A program made the position numbers and the translations under genes. Positions 17,350 through 26,501 of a stretch of DNA of 64,000 nt are shown here, one piece after another. Source of the DNA: JBEVJK01 sp963791325 (lineage in GTDB: Bacteria > Pseudomonadota > Alphaproteobacteria > Rhizobiales > Rhizobiaceae). The stretch lies in NCBI GenBank assembly GCA_963791325.1, contig CAWBRU010000021.1, positions 358,928-422,927 on the forward strand, in the 5' to 3' direction. The notes beneath the pieces were generated by a model. It saw nothing but the letters and a program-made list of their open reading frames with translations. It did no database searches and was not told the DNA's origin. How positions within the stretch are numbered: the stretch's first letter is position 1; the number at the start of each line of letters is the position of its first letter.

Positions 17350-19549
17350 GCGCGCACCGGCCGCCAAGACCGCGCTCAAGATCGACGACCTTGAGGTCTA
17401 TTATGGCGAAAGCCATGCGCTGCAGGGGGTGTCGCTGACGCTGGAGACCGGCGTGCTGTCGGTCGTCGGCCGCAACGGCATGGGCAAGACCACGCTCTGC
17501 AACACCCTCGCCGGGCTGAAGCGGGCCCGCTCCGGCTCGATCCGCATCCTTGGCCGGGAGGCGGCCGGGCTCGAGCCCCACGAGATCCACAGGCTGGGTG
17601 TCGGTTATGTCCCGCAGGGCCGCCGGCTATGGCCGTCGCTGTCGGTGGATGAGCATCTGAGGCTTGCCGCAGGGTCGCGCCGCGATGCGGCCTGGACCAT
17701 CGACCGGGTCTACCAGACCTTTCCGCGGCTCGCCGACCGCCGCGGCAATGGCGGCTCTGAGCTCAGCGGCGGCGAGCAGCAGATGCTGGCGATCGGGCGC
17801 GCTTTGCTGAGCGATCCCAAGCTCTTGATCATGGACGAGCCGACCGAAGGCTTGGCGCCGGCGATCGTCGGCCAGGTCGAGCGGATGCTGATTGCGCTCG
17901 GCGAGGAAGCCGAGATCGCGGTGCTGGTCATCGAGCAGAATATCGGTGTTGCCACGGCAATCTCTGACCGCGTCGCCATCATGGTCAATGGCCGCATTCA
18001 CCGGACGATGGAGGCGGCCGCGCTCGCCGCCGATCGCGAGCTCCAACAGCGGCTCTTGGGTGTGGGCCGCGCCGCCGACGAGCCGCAGGTGTCGCCGGCC
18101 GAAGCCGTGGACGTCGCCGAGCAGCTTGCGGAGATCTACCGCGTCGATCGGCGTCAGGCAGACGGGGCAGCGCCGTCGGACGGAATCTATCGGCCGGTCA
18201 CGCAACTGCCCAACCGCTGGAATGTGCCGGTCACCCAGCTGCGCCAGACTGCCGTCGACAGGGCGCAGCCCCAGCTCGAGACCGCCAAGCTGTTCGCCAT
18301 GCCGCTCACCGAGCGCATCGGCCGCACCGTGATCGTCGCAGGCACCTTCGACACCAAGGGCAAGGAGCTGCGCTTCGTCGCCGATCGGCTGAAGGCGCTC
18401 GGCATTCCGGTTCGGACCGTCGATCTGTCGACCTCGGGCAAGGCGTCGAGCGCCAACGTGCCGGCGCTGGAGGTCGCCAGCCTGCACCCCTATGGCACGT
18501 CCCGGGTGATGTCGGGCGATCGCGGCACCGCGGTCGAGGCAATGGCGGAGGCGTTCGCGCGGTGGATCGCGCGGGAGCCGCGCATCGGCGGCGTGCTCGG
18601 CGCGGGCGGGTCGGGGGGCACCACGATGGCCACGGCCGGCATGCGGGCGCTGCCGGTCGGCATTCCCAAGCTGATGGTCTCGACTGTGGCGGCAGGCGAC
18701 GTCGCCCGCTATGTCGGCGGCGCCGACATCATGATGTTCCATTCGGTGGCCGACGTTCAGGGCCTGAATTCGATCACCGAGCAGGTCCTTGCCAACGCCG
18801 CCCATGCGATGGCGGGCATGGTGGCGCAATTGCCCGACGCCGAGACCTGGGAAGCGCGCCGCAGGCTTGCCCGGCCGGCGGTCGGGATCACCATGTTCGG
18901 GGTCACCACCCCCGCCGTTCAGGCGCTTGCCAAGCGGCTCGAGCCGGACTTCGATTGCCTGGTCTTCCACGCCACCGGCATCGGCGGACAGGCGATGGAG
19001 GGCCTCGCCGATTCGCAGCTGCTGGCAGCGCTGATCGATCTCACCACCACCGAGATCGCCGACATGCTGGTCGGCGGCGTCTTCCCGGCGACCCCCGACA
19101 GGATGGGCAGCGCCATCCGCACCGGCATTCCCTATGTCGGCTCGGTCGGCGCCTGCGACATGGTCAATTTCGGTCCGCGCGACAGCGTGCCGGACAAGTT
19201 CCGCAACCGCAATTTCGTCATTCACAACCCCAATGTGACGCTGATGCGCACCACGCGCGACGAAAACCGCGCTATCGGCGCCTGGATCGGCGCGCGGCTC
19301 AACGAGATGAACGGGCCGGTGCGCTTCCTGCTGCCGCTCGGCGGCGTGTCCGCGCTCGACGCCCCGGGCAAGCCGTTCCACGATCCGGAGGCCGACCGCG
19401 CTTTGTTCGAGGCGATCGAGCAAACCGTCAGGGTGAGCGCCCAGCGCCGCGTCGAGCGGGTGCCGGCCAACATCAACGATCCGGCCTTCGTCGAGGCGGT
19501 GTTCGCCGCGTTTCACGCGGTGGCTCCCAAGCTGAAGAGAAGCGCGTAA
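17342..19549 (+). CDS. LivF-type ABC ATPase fused to a Tm-1-like (UPF0261) domain
   Basis: A single uninterrupted 735-residue frame with two unrelated halves. Residues 1-245 are a LivF ATPase: Walker A GRNGMGKT (43-50), signature LSGGEQQ (141-147), Walker B LLIMDEP (161-167), VIEQN (197-201). Residues 246-325 are a linker holding two PVTQL motifs. Residues about 327-735 are a Tm-1-like/UPF0261 protein: IGRTVIVAGTFDTKGKELRF, GVLGAGGSGGTTMATAGMRALPVGIPKLMVSTVAAGD, FGVTTPAV, VFHATGIGGQAMEGLADS. Tm-1 family proteins are ATP-binding, and the tomato member inhibits a viral replicase; the bacterial role is unknown. The fusion places this domain directly on the importer at the cytoplasmic face. Confidence 0.9.
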   Translation: MAERAPAAKTALKIDDLEVYYGESHALQGVSLTLETGVLSVVGRNGMGKTTLCNTLAGLKRARSGSIRILGREAAGLEPHEIHRLGVGYVPQGRRLWPSLSVDEHLRLAAGSRRDAAWTIDRVYQTFPRLADRRGNGGSELSGGEQQMLAIGRALLSDPKLLIMDEPTEGLAPAIVGQVERMLIALGEEAEIAVLVIEQNIGVATAISDRVAIMVNGRIHRTMEAAALAADRELQQRLLGVGRAADEPQVSPAEAVDVAEQLAEIYRVDRRQADGAAPSDGIYRPVTQLPNRWNVPVTQLRQTAVDRAQPQLETAKLFAMPLTERIGRTVIVAGTFDTKGKELRFVADRLKALGIPVRTVDLSTSGKASSANVPALEVASLHPYGTSRVMSGDRGTAVEAMAEAFARWIAREPRIGGVLGAGGSGGTTMATAGMRALPVGIPKLMVSTVAAGDVARYVGGADIMMFHSVADVQGLNSITEQVLANAAHAMAGMVAQLPDAETWEARRRLARPAVGITMFGVTTPAVQALAKRLEPDFDCLVFHATGIGGQAMEGLADSQLLAALIDLTTTEIADMLVGGVFPATPDRMGSAIRTGIPYVGSVGACDMVNFGPRDSVPDKFRNRNFVIHNPNVTLMRTTRDENRAIGAWIGARLNEMNGPVRFLLPLGGVSALDAPGKPFHDPEADRALFEAIEQTVRVSAQRRVERVPANINDPAFVEAVFAAFHAVAPKLKRSA

Positions 19550-19610
19550 GATAATGGCTGGTTCGCGCAGGGCTTCGGGTAAGCGCATCGGCTGATTGGG
19601 GAGGTTGGCA

Positions 19611-21800
19611 ATGGCCGCACAGACTTTCGGAACGTTCCTGCTGTGGCTGATCCTGGCGGCGATCGTCGTGGCGATCGCGGTCTATGTGCTGAGATGGCTC
19701 TACCGCCGCTCGACCAAGGAGACGGCATTCGTGCGCACCGGCTTCCTCGGCGAGAAGGTCGTGGTCAATGGCGGCGCCTTTGTCATCCCGGTGCTGCACG
19801 AGATCACCCCGGTCAACATGAACGTGCTGCGCATCGAGGTGCGCCGCCGGGACGGCGATGCGCTGATCACCAAGAACCGCATGCGCGTCGATCTCACGGC
19901 GGAATTCTTCGTCCGGGTCGGGGCCGGCAAGGAGCTCGTCGCCAATGCCGCCCAGACGCTTGGCCGCCGCACCTTGCAGCCGGAAGGATTGCGCGAGCTG
20001 CTCGAGGGCAAGTTCGCCGGCGCCCTGCGCACCGTCGCCGCCCAGATGACGCTTGAGGAGATGCACGAGCAGCGCGGCGACTACGCCGCCAAGGTTCAGC
20101 GGCTGGCCGCCGAGTCGCTGGCCGCCAACGGGCTCGAGCTGGAGAGTGTCGCCATCGTCGACCTCGACCAGACCCGGCTGGAATATTTCGACCCGTCCAA
20201 TGCTTTCGACGCTGAGGGCCTCACCCAGCTCACCCAATCGATCGAGACGCGCCGCAAGATGCGCAACGAGATCGAGCAGCTTACGCTGGTCGAGATCCGC
20301 AACCAGAACCTGGAAACCCAGCGCCGCGTCTTCGAGATCGACCGCGACACCGAATATGCACGCCTCGAACAGGAGCGCGAGGTCGAGGCGCGGCGGGCCG
20401 TGCAGCGCGCCGAGCTCGCCAAGGAACGGGCGCTGCGCGACCAGGAGGCCGAGCAGGCGCAGCTGGTGGCGCGCGAGGCGGTGGAGAAGTCGCGGCTCGC
20501 GCAGGAGCGGAACATCACCGAGGAGCGCATCAGGAACGAGGAAGACACCCAGCGGCGCGAGATCGCGCGGCGCCGGGCGATCGACGAGAGCGAGCTCAAG
20601 ATGCGCGAAATGACCGAACGCGAGCAGATCGCGCTCGAACTGGCGCTCGAACAGGCGAGGATCGAGCGCGAGGGCAGCCAGCGCCGGCTGGAGATCGTGC
20701 GTCAGCAGGGATTGGAGGTTGCCGAACTCGAGCGCCAGATCGCGCTCGCCGAGAAGGCGCTGTCGGTAACCAAGGCCGATTCCGAGAGACGGCGGGCCGA
20801 GATCATGGCCAATCAGGAGACAGAGTCCATCCGCATTGCCCAGGACCGGCTGCTCGACGAGGTCAGGCTCGAGCGCGAGCGGCATCTGGAGGCGATCCAG
20901 ATCGCCAAGCGCCAGGCATTCGAGGAGGCCGAGATCGCGGCAGCCGAAGAGGTCGAGCGCGCCCGGATTGCGACCGAGCGCGGCCTTGATGAGGCTCGCC
21001 TGATCAAGGAGCGCGACCTGCGCCAGCTGACCGTCGATCGCGACCAGCGCGTCGAGATCGCCGAAATTCAGAAAGCGATCGATATCGCCAAGAAGACCCA
21101 GGAGCGTTCGGCAGCGATCGCTGCAGCCGAAGCGGTGCGCGCCAAGGCCGTCCAGGCGGAGGAACAGGCGTTCACGGCGCGCGAGCGCGAGATCGCCGAG
21201 CGCCGCAAGCTGACCGAGCTGATTGCGGCCGAGCGCGAGGCGCAACGCGAGGCGCTGCGCATCACCGCCGCGGCCGATGCCGAGATGAAGGCGGCGCGCA
21301 GCCTGGCGGAGGCGCAGAAGATCACCGCCACTGCCTCAGCCGATGCCGAGAAGATCAGGGCGCTGGCGGCCGCACAGCGCTACGAGGTCGACGCCGCCGG
21401 CAACCGCCAGCTGAACGAGGCGGACAATCTGCTTTCCGACGAGGCTCGTGCCGGTCGGCTGCGCGGCAAGCTGATCGAGCACATCGAAGGCATCATCCGC
21501 GAGAGCGTCAAGCCGATGGAGAAGATCGACGGCATCAAGATCCTGCATGTCGACGGGCTCAATGGAGGTGCCGGCAATGGCCGCAATGTCACCGACGAGG
21601 TGATCGATTCCGCCCTTCGCTACCGCGTGCAGGCGCCGATGATCGACAATCTGATGCGCGAGATCGGCATCGAGGGCGGCTCGCTCGGACGCATGACCGA
21701 TGTGCTGCGCGACGCCAAGGACATCGCCAGCCTGACCGGCGACAAGACGAGGGGCCGCAACGGCCGGGAGCGCGACGACGATGACGACCACGAGCGTTGA
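19611..21800 (+). CDS. flotillin-like membrane scaffold protein
   Basis: The ATG at 19611 is chosen over an in-frame TTG five codons upstream because GGGGAGG lies eight bases before it. The 729-residue product begins with a membrane anchor (about 5-27), followed by an SPFH/flotillin domain (TGFLGEKVVVNGGAFVIPVLHEITPVNMNVLRIEV through ANGLELESVAIVDLDQT). A very long Glu/Arg-rich coiled coil (about 210-620) comes next, then a C-terminal region with GGAGNGRNVTDEVIDSALRYRVQAP. Family members organise membrane microdomains. The gene lies 61 bp after the ABC operon and four or so bases before an SRPBCC gene, so it may be part of either unit. Confidence 0.88.
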   Translation: MAAQTFGTFLLWLILAAIVVAIAVYVLRWLYRRSTKETAFVRTGFLGEKVVVNGGAFVIPVLHEITPVNMNVLRIEVRRRDGDALITKNRMRVDLTAEFFVRVGAGKELVANAAQTLGRRTLQPEGLRELLEGKFAGALRTVAAQMTLEEMHEQRGDYAAKVQRLAAESLAANGLELESVAIVDLDQTRLEYFDPSNAFDAEGLTQLTQSIETRRKMRNEIEQLTLVEIRNQNLETQRRVFEIDRDTEYARLEQEREVEARRAVQRAELAKERALRDQEAEQAQLVAREAVEKSRLAQERNITEERIRNEEDTQRREIARRRAIDESELKMREMTEREQIALELALEQARIEREGSQRRLEIVRQQGLEVAELERQIALAEKALSVTKADSERRRAEIMANQETESIRIAQDRLLDEVRLERERHLEAIQIAKRQAFEEAEIAAAEEVERARIATERGLDEARLIKERDLRQLTVDRDQRVEIAEIQKAIDIAKKTQERSAAIAAAEAVRAKAVQAEEQAFTAREREIAERRKLTELIAAEREAQREALRITAAADAEMKAARSLAEAQKITATASADAEKIRALAAAQRYEVDAAGNRQLNEADNLLSDEARAGRLRGKLIEHIEGIIRESVKPMEKIDGIKILHVDGLNGGAGNGRNVTDEVIDSALRYRVQAPMIDNLMREIGIEGGSLGRMTDVLRDAKDIASLTGDKTRGRNGRERDDDDDHER

Positions 21801-21814
21801 GCGTTAGCGGCGGG

Positions 21815-22252
21815 ATGCCGAAGGTCTACGTCTCCAGCGTCATCCCTGCACCCGCCGCCGAGGTCTGGCGGCTGGTGCGCAATTTCAACGGCCTGCCCAA
21901 TTGGACGCCGTTCGTCTCCGAAAGCCGGATCGAGCAGAATGCCCCGCCCGACCAGATCGGCTGCATCCGTAATTTCACGCTCAAGGGCGGCGGCCGGGTG
22001 AGGGAGCGGCTGCTGGCCCTGTCCGACTACGACCTGTCGATGTCCTACGCCATCCTGGAGAGCCCGATGGAGGTCCGCGACTATGTCGCCAGCGTGTCGC
22101 TCTCGCCGGTTACCGAGGGCAATGCCACCTTTGCCGAATGGAGCGCCGAGTTCGACTGCGCGCCGAGCCGGGAGGCCGAGCTCACCCGGCAGATCGGCGA
22201 CCACGTCTTCCGCGCCGGCCTCGAGGGGCTGAGATTGCGCTTCGCGCGCTAG
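21815..22252 (+). CDS. SRPBCC family protein
   Basis: A 145-residue START/SRPBCC-fold protein: MPKVYVSSVIPAPAAEVWRLVRNFNGLPNWTPFVSESRIE at the N-terminus, GGGRVRERLLALSDYDLSMSYAILESP, and a C-terminal helix. The ATG at 21815 is used; an in-frame TTG at 21797 overlapping the flotillin stop is an alternative. It is paralogous to the first 150 residues of the next gene. Such proteins bind hydrophobic ligands or act as polyketide cyclase-like enzymes; no catalytic role is evident. Confidence 0.82.
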   Translation: MPKVYVSSVIPAPAAEVWRLVRNFNGLPNWTPFVSESRIEQNAPPDQIGCIRNFTLKGGGRVRERLLALSDYDLSMSYAILESPMEVRDYVASVSLSPVTEGNATFAEWSAEFDCAPSREAELTRQIGDHVFRAGLEGLRLRFAR

Positions 22253-22268
22253 AGCTAGGGCCTTCGAC

Positions 22269-23795
22269 GTGGTCAAGGTGCGCAAGAGCATCGTCATCGA
22301 CGCGCCGGTCACCGACGTCTGGCGGGTGCTGCGCGACTTCAACGGCCATGACCGCTGGCATCCCGCCGTCAGCGACAGCGTTGTCGAGGACGGCGTTCCG
22401 GCCGACGTCGTCGGGGCGGTGCGGCGCTTTCGGCTGACCGACGGCAGCGAGCTCTGCGAGCAGCTTCTGGCGCTCTCCGACCGCGACTGGCGGCTGACCT
22501 ACTGCCTGCTCGAAGCGCCGGTGCCGCTGATGGGCTACACCGCCATGATCCGGCTGCGCCCGGTCACCGACCGGAATGCCACCTATTGGGAGTGGAGTTC
22601 CGAGTTCCACCCGCCGGAGCAGCGCCGCGACGAGCTCGTCCGACTGGTGGCGGAGGAAATCTACGCCGCCGGCTTCGCCGCGATCCGGCAGCTTTTTCAG
22701 CAAGGCGGCGCACCGGCCGGCGCGTACCGATCCGGCGTGGTCGCGGCGCCGCCGCCGGCCGCCGACGCCGGGCTCGATGCGCCGGTGTCAGCCGCGGGCG
22801 CGGCCGCCGCACCGACCCGCGCCATCGTCGTCGCGCATCACGGCGGTCCCGAGGTGCTTCAGTTGCGCGAAGTCGTGCTGCCGCCTTTGAATTGGGGCGA
22901 GGTGCGCATTGCCCAGCGCCTGGTCGGCGTCAACTTCATCGACGTGCTTTGCCGCAACGGCACCTTCGATCTCCTGGTGCCGCCCGGCGTGCCCGGCATG
23001 GAGGCGGTGGGGGCCGTCGAGGCGCTCGGTCCCGGTGTCACCGGCCTGGCCATCGGCCAGCGTGTCGCCTATGCCTGTCCGCCGCTCGGCGCCTATTGCG
23101 AGCGCCGCAACATGCCGGCCGAGCTGCTGGTGCCGCTGCCGGACGATATCTCGGACGAGACTGCCGCGGCCGGCCTGCTCAAGGGCACCACGGCCAGCTT
23201 CCTGGTGGGCGACGTCCATCCGCTCCGCCGCGGCGAGGTCGCGCTCATCCATGCCGCCGCCGGCGGCGTCGGTCAGATCCTGCTGCAATGGGTGCGCCAT
23301 CTCGGCGCTACCGCAATCGCCGTGGTCTCCCGCGACGATAAGGCGCGCGTCATTGCCCCGTACGGCGCGGACGCGGTGATCGTGACCGCCCGCGAGGACG
23401 TTGCCGACGAAGTACAGCGCCTGACCGCAGGCAAGGGCGCCGACGTCGCCTTCGACGCGGTGGGCAGCGACACGTTTGCCGCCTCGCTGGCCGCGCTCGC
23501 CAGCCCCGGCCACCTGGTCAGCTACGGCGAGGCCTCCGGTCCCATCGGCAGCACGGATATCGGCCGGCTCGCCTCGAAATCGGTAACGCTGTCGCGGCCG
23601 AACTATCGTCATTTCACCGATACGGCAGATAAGCGCGCCCGCCACGCCGAGCGCTTCTTCGGCTTGGTTCGCGCCGGCGTCATTCGGGTTGCGCCGCCCC
23701 GCCGTTACCTGCTGGCCGAGGCCGCCCAGGCGCATCGCGACCTCGAATCGCGGCAGAGCGTAGGCTCCCTGGTGCTTGGCGTCGCCGAGCGGTGA
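22269..23795 (+). CDS. SRPBCC domain fused to a quinone oxidoreductase-like MDR
   Basis: A 508-residue fusion with a GTG start. Residues 1-150 are an SRPBCC domain (IVIDAPVTDVWRVLRDFNGHDRWHP), paralogous to the preceding gene product. Residues about 151-182 form an Ala/Pro-rich linker. Residues about 184-508 are a zinc-free medium-chain reductase of the quinone oxidoreductase type: VGVNFIDVLCRNGTFDLLVPPGVPGMEAVGAVEALGPGV, the NADPH motif HAAAGGVGQILLQWVRHLGATAIA, and GADVAFDAVG. The expected reaction is NADPH-dependent one- or two-electron reduction of quinones or enones. The fusion suggests that the SRPBCC pocket presents a hydrophobic substrate to the reductase. Confidence 0.87.
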   Translation: MVKVRKSIVIDAPVTDVWRVLRDFNGHDRWHPAVSDSVVEDGVPADVVGAVRRFRLTDGSELCEQLLALSDRDWRLTYCLLEAPVPLMGYTAMIRLRPVTDRNATYWEWSSEFHPPEQRRDELVRLVAEEIYAAGFAAIRQLFQQGGAPAGAYRSGVVAAPPPAADAGLDAPVSAAGAAAAPTRAIVVAHHGGPEVLQLREVVLPPLNWGEVRIAQRLVGVNFIDVLCRNGTFDLLVPPGVPGMEAVGAVEALGPGVTGLAIGQRVAYACPPLGAYCERRNMPAELLVPLPDDISDETAAAGLLKGTTASFLVGDVHPLRRGEVALIHAAAGGVGQILLQWVRHLGATAIAVVSRDDKARVIAPYGADAVIVTAREDVADEVQRLTAGKGADVAFDAVGSDTFAASLAALASPGHLVSYGEASGPIGSTDIGRLASKSVTLSRPNYRHFTDTADKRARHAERFFGLVRAGVIRVAPPRRYLLAEAAQAHRDLESRQSVGSLVLGVAER

Positions 23796-23919
23796 ACCGC
23801 CCATCGGCCGCTGTTTCACCCCCCGACGCTTCACATAACTTTACATTGACCCGCTCGGCGGGAAACCTGCGCTGCCTATCTTCCCATCCGACCCGCTGTT
23901 CTTGCAAAGGATGAAGACG

Positions 23920-24465
23920 ATGAGCGACCATTCGGATCTTTCGAAAACTCCCCAGCCGATCGCGCCGGCCGCACCTGCCGGAGGCTTTGCCAAATGGGCG
24001 GCGATCGCGGCGCTCGGCATTGCCGCGGTGGGTGGCATCGGCGTTGCCGGGGCGTTCGGCGAGACGCCGCGCGTGTTGGCGGCGGCGTGGGATGGCCATG
24101 GTGGATGGCATGGGCGCCACGGCGGCGGCTTCGACGGCCCAGGTCTGTTCCGCATGCTCGACCGGCTCGATCTCACCGACGACCAGGAAGACAAGATCTG
24201 GGACATCGCCGACGGCGTTCGCCGCGACTCCCGGCCATTGATGCGAGACTTGCGCGGCACGCGGCTTGAGCTTGCGACGCTGCTCGGTGCCTCGACCGTC
24301 GATCCCGCCGCCGTTGAGGCGCTGCGTGCCAAGCGGATGGGCGATGTCGACGAAATGTCGAAGAAACTCACCTCGGGGCTGGTGGCGGCCGCCGAAGTGC
24401 TGACGCCGGAGCAGCGGGCCAAGCTGCTCGAGGAAATCAAGGACCATCAGCCGAAAAATCGGTGA
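23920..24465 (+). CDS. Spy/CpxP-like periplasmic LTXXQ protein
   Basis: The start at 23920 (MSDHSDLSK) is preferred over ATG 23911 and TTG 23902 because AAGG sits nine bases before it. The 181-residue product has a membrane/signal segment (about 24-45, WAAIAALGIAAVGGIGVAGAFG) and a His/Gly-rich stretch. A helical body follows with two LTXXQ motifs (LTDDQEDKIWDIADG and LTPEQRAKLLEEI). This is the pattern of the Spy/CpxP family of periplasmic chaperones and envelope-stress sensors. Its position just ahead of a broken two-component system recalls the cpxP-cpxRA layout. Confidence 0.8.
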   Translation: MSDHSDLSKTPQPIAPAAPAGGFAKWAAIAALGIAAVGGIGVAGAFGETPRVLAAAWDGHGGWHGRHGGGFDGPGLFRMLDRLDLTDDQEDKIWDIADGVRRDSRPLMRDLRGTRLELATLLGASTVDPAAVEALRAKRMGDVDEMSKKLTSGLVAAAEVLTPEQRAKLLEEIKDHQPKNR

Positions 24466-24502
24466 TAGGCTAGGCCGCGGCCGGTAGCGGTGCGGAGCTT
24501 TC

Positions 24503-25197
24503 ATGGCGGAGGTGTTGATCGTCGACGACGACACGCGCCTGTCGGCCATGCTCGCGCGATTATCTCACCGACAACGGCTTTCGGTCCGTACCGCGGCGAT
24601 CGCCGTGCCGGTCTCGCCGAGCTGCAGCCGGCATGCGCCGGATGCGGTGATCCTCGACGTCATGCTGCCGGATCTCGACGGCTTCGAGACGTGCCGGCGC
24701 ATCCGGGCGATCTCGGACGTGCCGATGCTGATGCTGACGGCCAAGGGCGAGGAGACCGACCGCATCGTCGGCCTTGAGCTCGGCGCGGATGACTATCTGC
24801 CGAAACCGTTCAACCCGCGCGAGCTGCTGGCGCGGCTGAAGGCGATCCTGCGCGGCGCGGCGGCTCCGGCGAGCCGCGCGCGCCTGCTGCGGTTCGGCCG
24901 ACTGGAGATCGATCCGGCATCGCGCACGGTCAGGATCGACGGGCGGATTGCGCGATGACCAGCCATCAGTTCGACCTGCTGGTCGCATTGGCCGAGAATG
25001 CGGACGCATCCTGTCGCGCGAGCAGCTGATGGACATGGTCAGGGGCGAGGAGCTCGGAGCCTTCGACCGCTCGATCGACGTGCACGTGTCGCGCATCCGT
25101 GCCGCGATCGAGAAGGATCCCGAAACATCCGCGCCGCGTCATCACCGTCCGCGGCGCCGGCTACGTGCTGGCACGCTACCAGGACGACGAAGGGTAG
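24503..25197 (+). pseudogene. OmpR-family response regulator, frame-broken
   Basis: The receiver domain starts MAEVLIVDDDTRL and keeps LDVMLPDLDGFETCRRIRAISDVPMLMLTAKGEETDRIVGLELGADDYLPKPFNPRELLARLKAIL, with the phosphoacceptor Asp in LDVMLP and Lys in LPKPF. Between about 24550 and 24640 the homologous frame moves through other frames (DYLTDNGF; GDRRAGLAELQ) and returns. The effector domain loses frame near 25006 (GRILSREQLMDMVRGEELGAFDRSIDVHVSRIRAAIEKDP lies one frame over) and again near 25125 (VITVRGAGYVLARYQDDEG, stop TAG 25195-25197). The composite protein is a complete CpxR-like regulator. It is either a pseudogene or an error-dense stretch of sequence. Confidence 0.85.
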
Positions 25198-25206
25198 AGG
25201 ACCGAG

Positions 25207-26501
25207 ATGCGCAGCCGTCTGTTCTTCAAGGTCTACGCCACGCTGCCCGATGACGCTCACCGTGGTGGCGATCGCCAGCTTCGTTCGTACGTGCATGTCG
25301 GCGAGGACGAACAGGATCGCGGCTGGGCCGAGCCGCCGCGACGCGATTTCCTTGCCGCCGATGCTCCCGCCCAACGACGCGACCCGGCGGCCTCGAGGGC
25401 GGCGCTCGACCGTCTCGGCGGCGGCGTTCGACGCCGATATCACCGTCTTCGACCCGACGGCCGACCGATCGCCCCGTCGGCGCGCCGATTGCCGCGCCGA
25501 GCTGCTGACGCGTCCCCGACTGGATCGAACGGGCGCGGCCCGCCAATGGCTTCGTGGCACGGCTTGCCGACGGGCGGACGTCGCCGCCGGTTCGACCGGA
25601 CCGTTCGGTCCGGGCAGGGCGGCGCAATTCGCTCCGCTATCTGTCGCTGATCGCGGTCGTCACCGGGCTCGCCGCCTATCCCGGTCGTACGCCATCTGAC
25701 GCGCCGGCTCGAGCGCTCTGCGGCGCGGCGTGAACGCCTGGGGCTCGGGCGCCTCGTCGCGGCGTGTGCCGTCGAGGGCAGGCGACGAAGTCGCCACCGT
25801 GGCCAAGACCTTCAACCAGGCGGCCGAACGGATCGAGCGCTGGTCACGGCCAACCGTGCGCTGCTGGCCAATGCCAGCCACGAGCTGCGCTCGCCGCTCG
25901 CGCGGCTGCGCATGGCTGATCGATGTGCTGACGGGCAGTCGGCCCGGCGCGCCGAGCCGAGATCGTGCGCAACCTCGGCGAGCTCGACGGACTGGTCGAG
26001 GAGATCCTGCTGGCCAGCCGTCTCGACCACGGCGGCAAGGGCTCGAGCGGCCGAGACGGTCGATCTTCTGGCGTTGTCGCGGAGGAGGCGGCCCGCCACG
26101 GGGTCGAGGTCAGCGGCGATCGACCACCGTCGAGGGCGACCCCGCTGCTCATCCTCGTCTGGTGCGCAACCTGATGCAGAACGCGCCCGCCATGGCGCGC
26201 CGCCGGTGAGCGTCGAGCTGTCGGCGAGGTCGACGGCACGGTCGAGCTCAGCGTCCGCGACCACGGCGCCGGGCTCCGCGCCGGCGAGGCCGAGCGCGTG
26301 TTCGAGCCGTTCTACCGTCCGTCGGGACGCAGCGAGACAAGCGGCGGCTGGGGGCTCGGCCTGTCGCTGGTGCGGCAGATCGCCGCCCATCACGGCGCCA
26401 GCGTGCGCTACGAGGCGCCGGCCGACGGCGGCGCCCGCTTCGTCGTGCGTTTCGACAATCAGTCACCGCGGCTTCGACAACGGTCTACGGCCCGATGGTG
26501 A
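25207..26501 (+). pseudogene. sensor histidine kinase (CpxA-like), frame-broken
   Basis: No single frame codes for it, but segments in all three frames follow a CpxA-like kinase in order. They are MRSRLFFKVYATL, MTLTVVAIASFV (membrane), GEDEQDRGWAE, FDADITVFDP, PDWIERARPANGFVARLADGR, RRNSLRYLSLIAVVTGLAAYP (second membrane segment), GDEVATVAKTFNQAAERIE (HAMP), ALLANASHELRSPLARLRMA (H-box with the phosphorylated His), RNLGELDGLVEEILLASRLD, FEPFYRPSGRS and GWGLGLSLVRQIAAHHGASV (G-box). At least ten frame changes are needed. All catalytic boxes survive and hardly any stop falls inside the composite, which argues for very recent decay or local sequencing indels. The end overlaps the convergent gene by 17 bases. 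Confidence 0.85.

Noticed and set aside
15284..19549. Naming the importer livKHMGF with a branched-chain amino acid role
   Set aside because: The family has very wide substrate range and the operon is dominated by hydrolases, so the symbol would overstate what the sequence shows.
17627..21245. Very long antisense frames (653 and 590 codons) opposite the ABC-fusion and flotillin genes
   Set aside because: They are mirror frames of strongly coding genes in GC-rich DNA; their translations are His/Asp/Gly/Arg-rich without domains, and the plus-strand genes have clear motifs.
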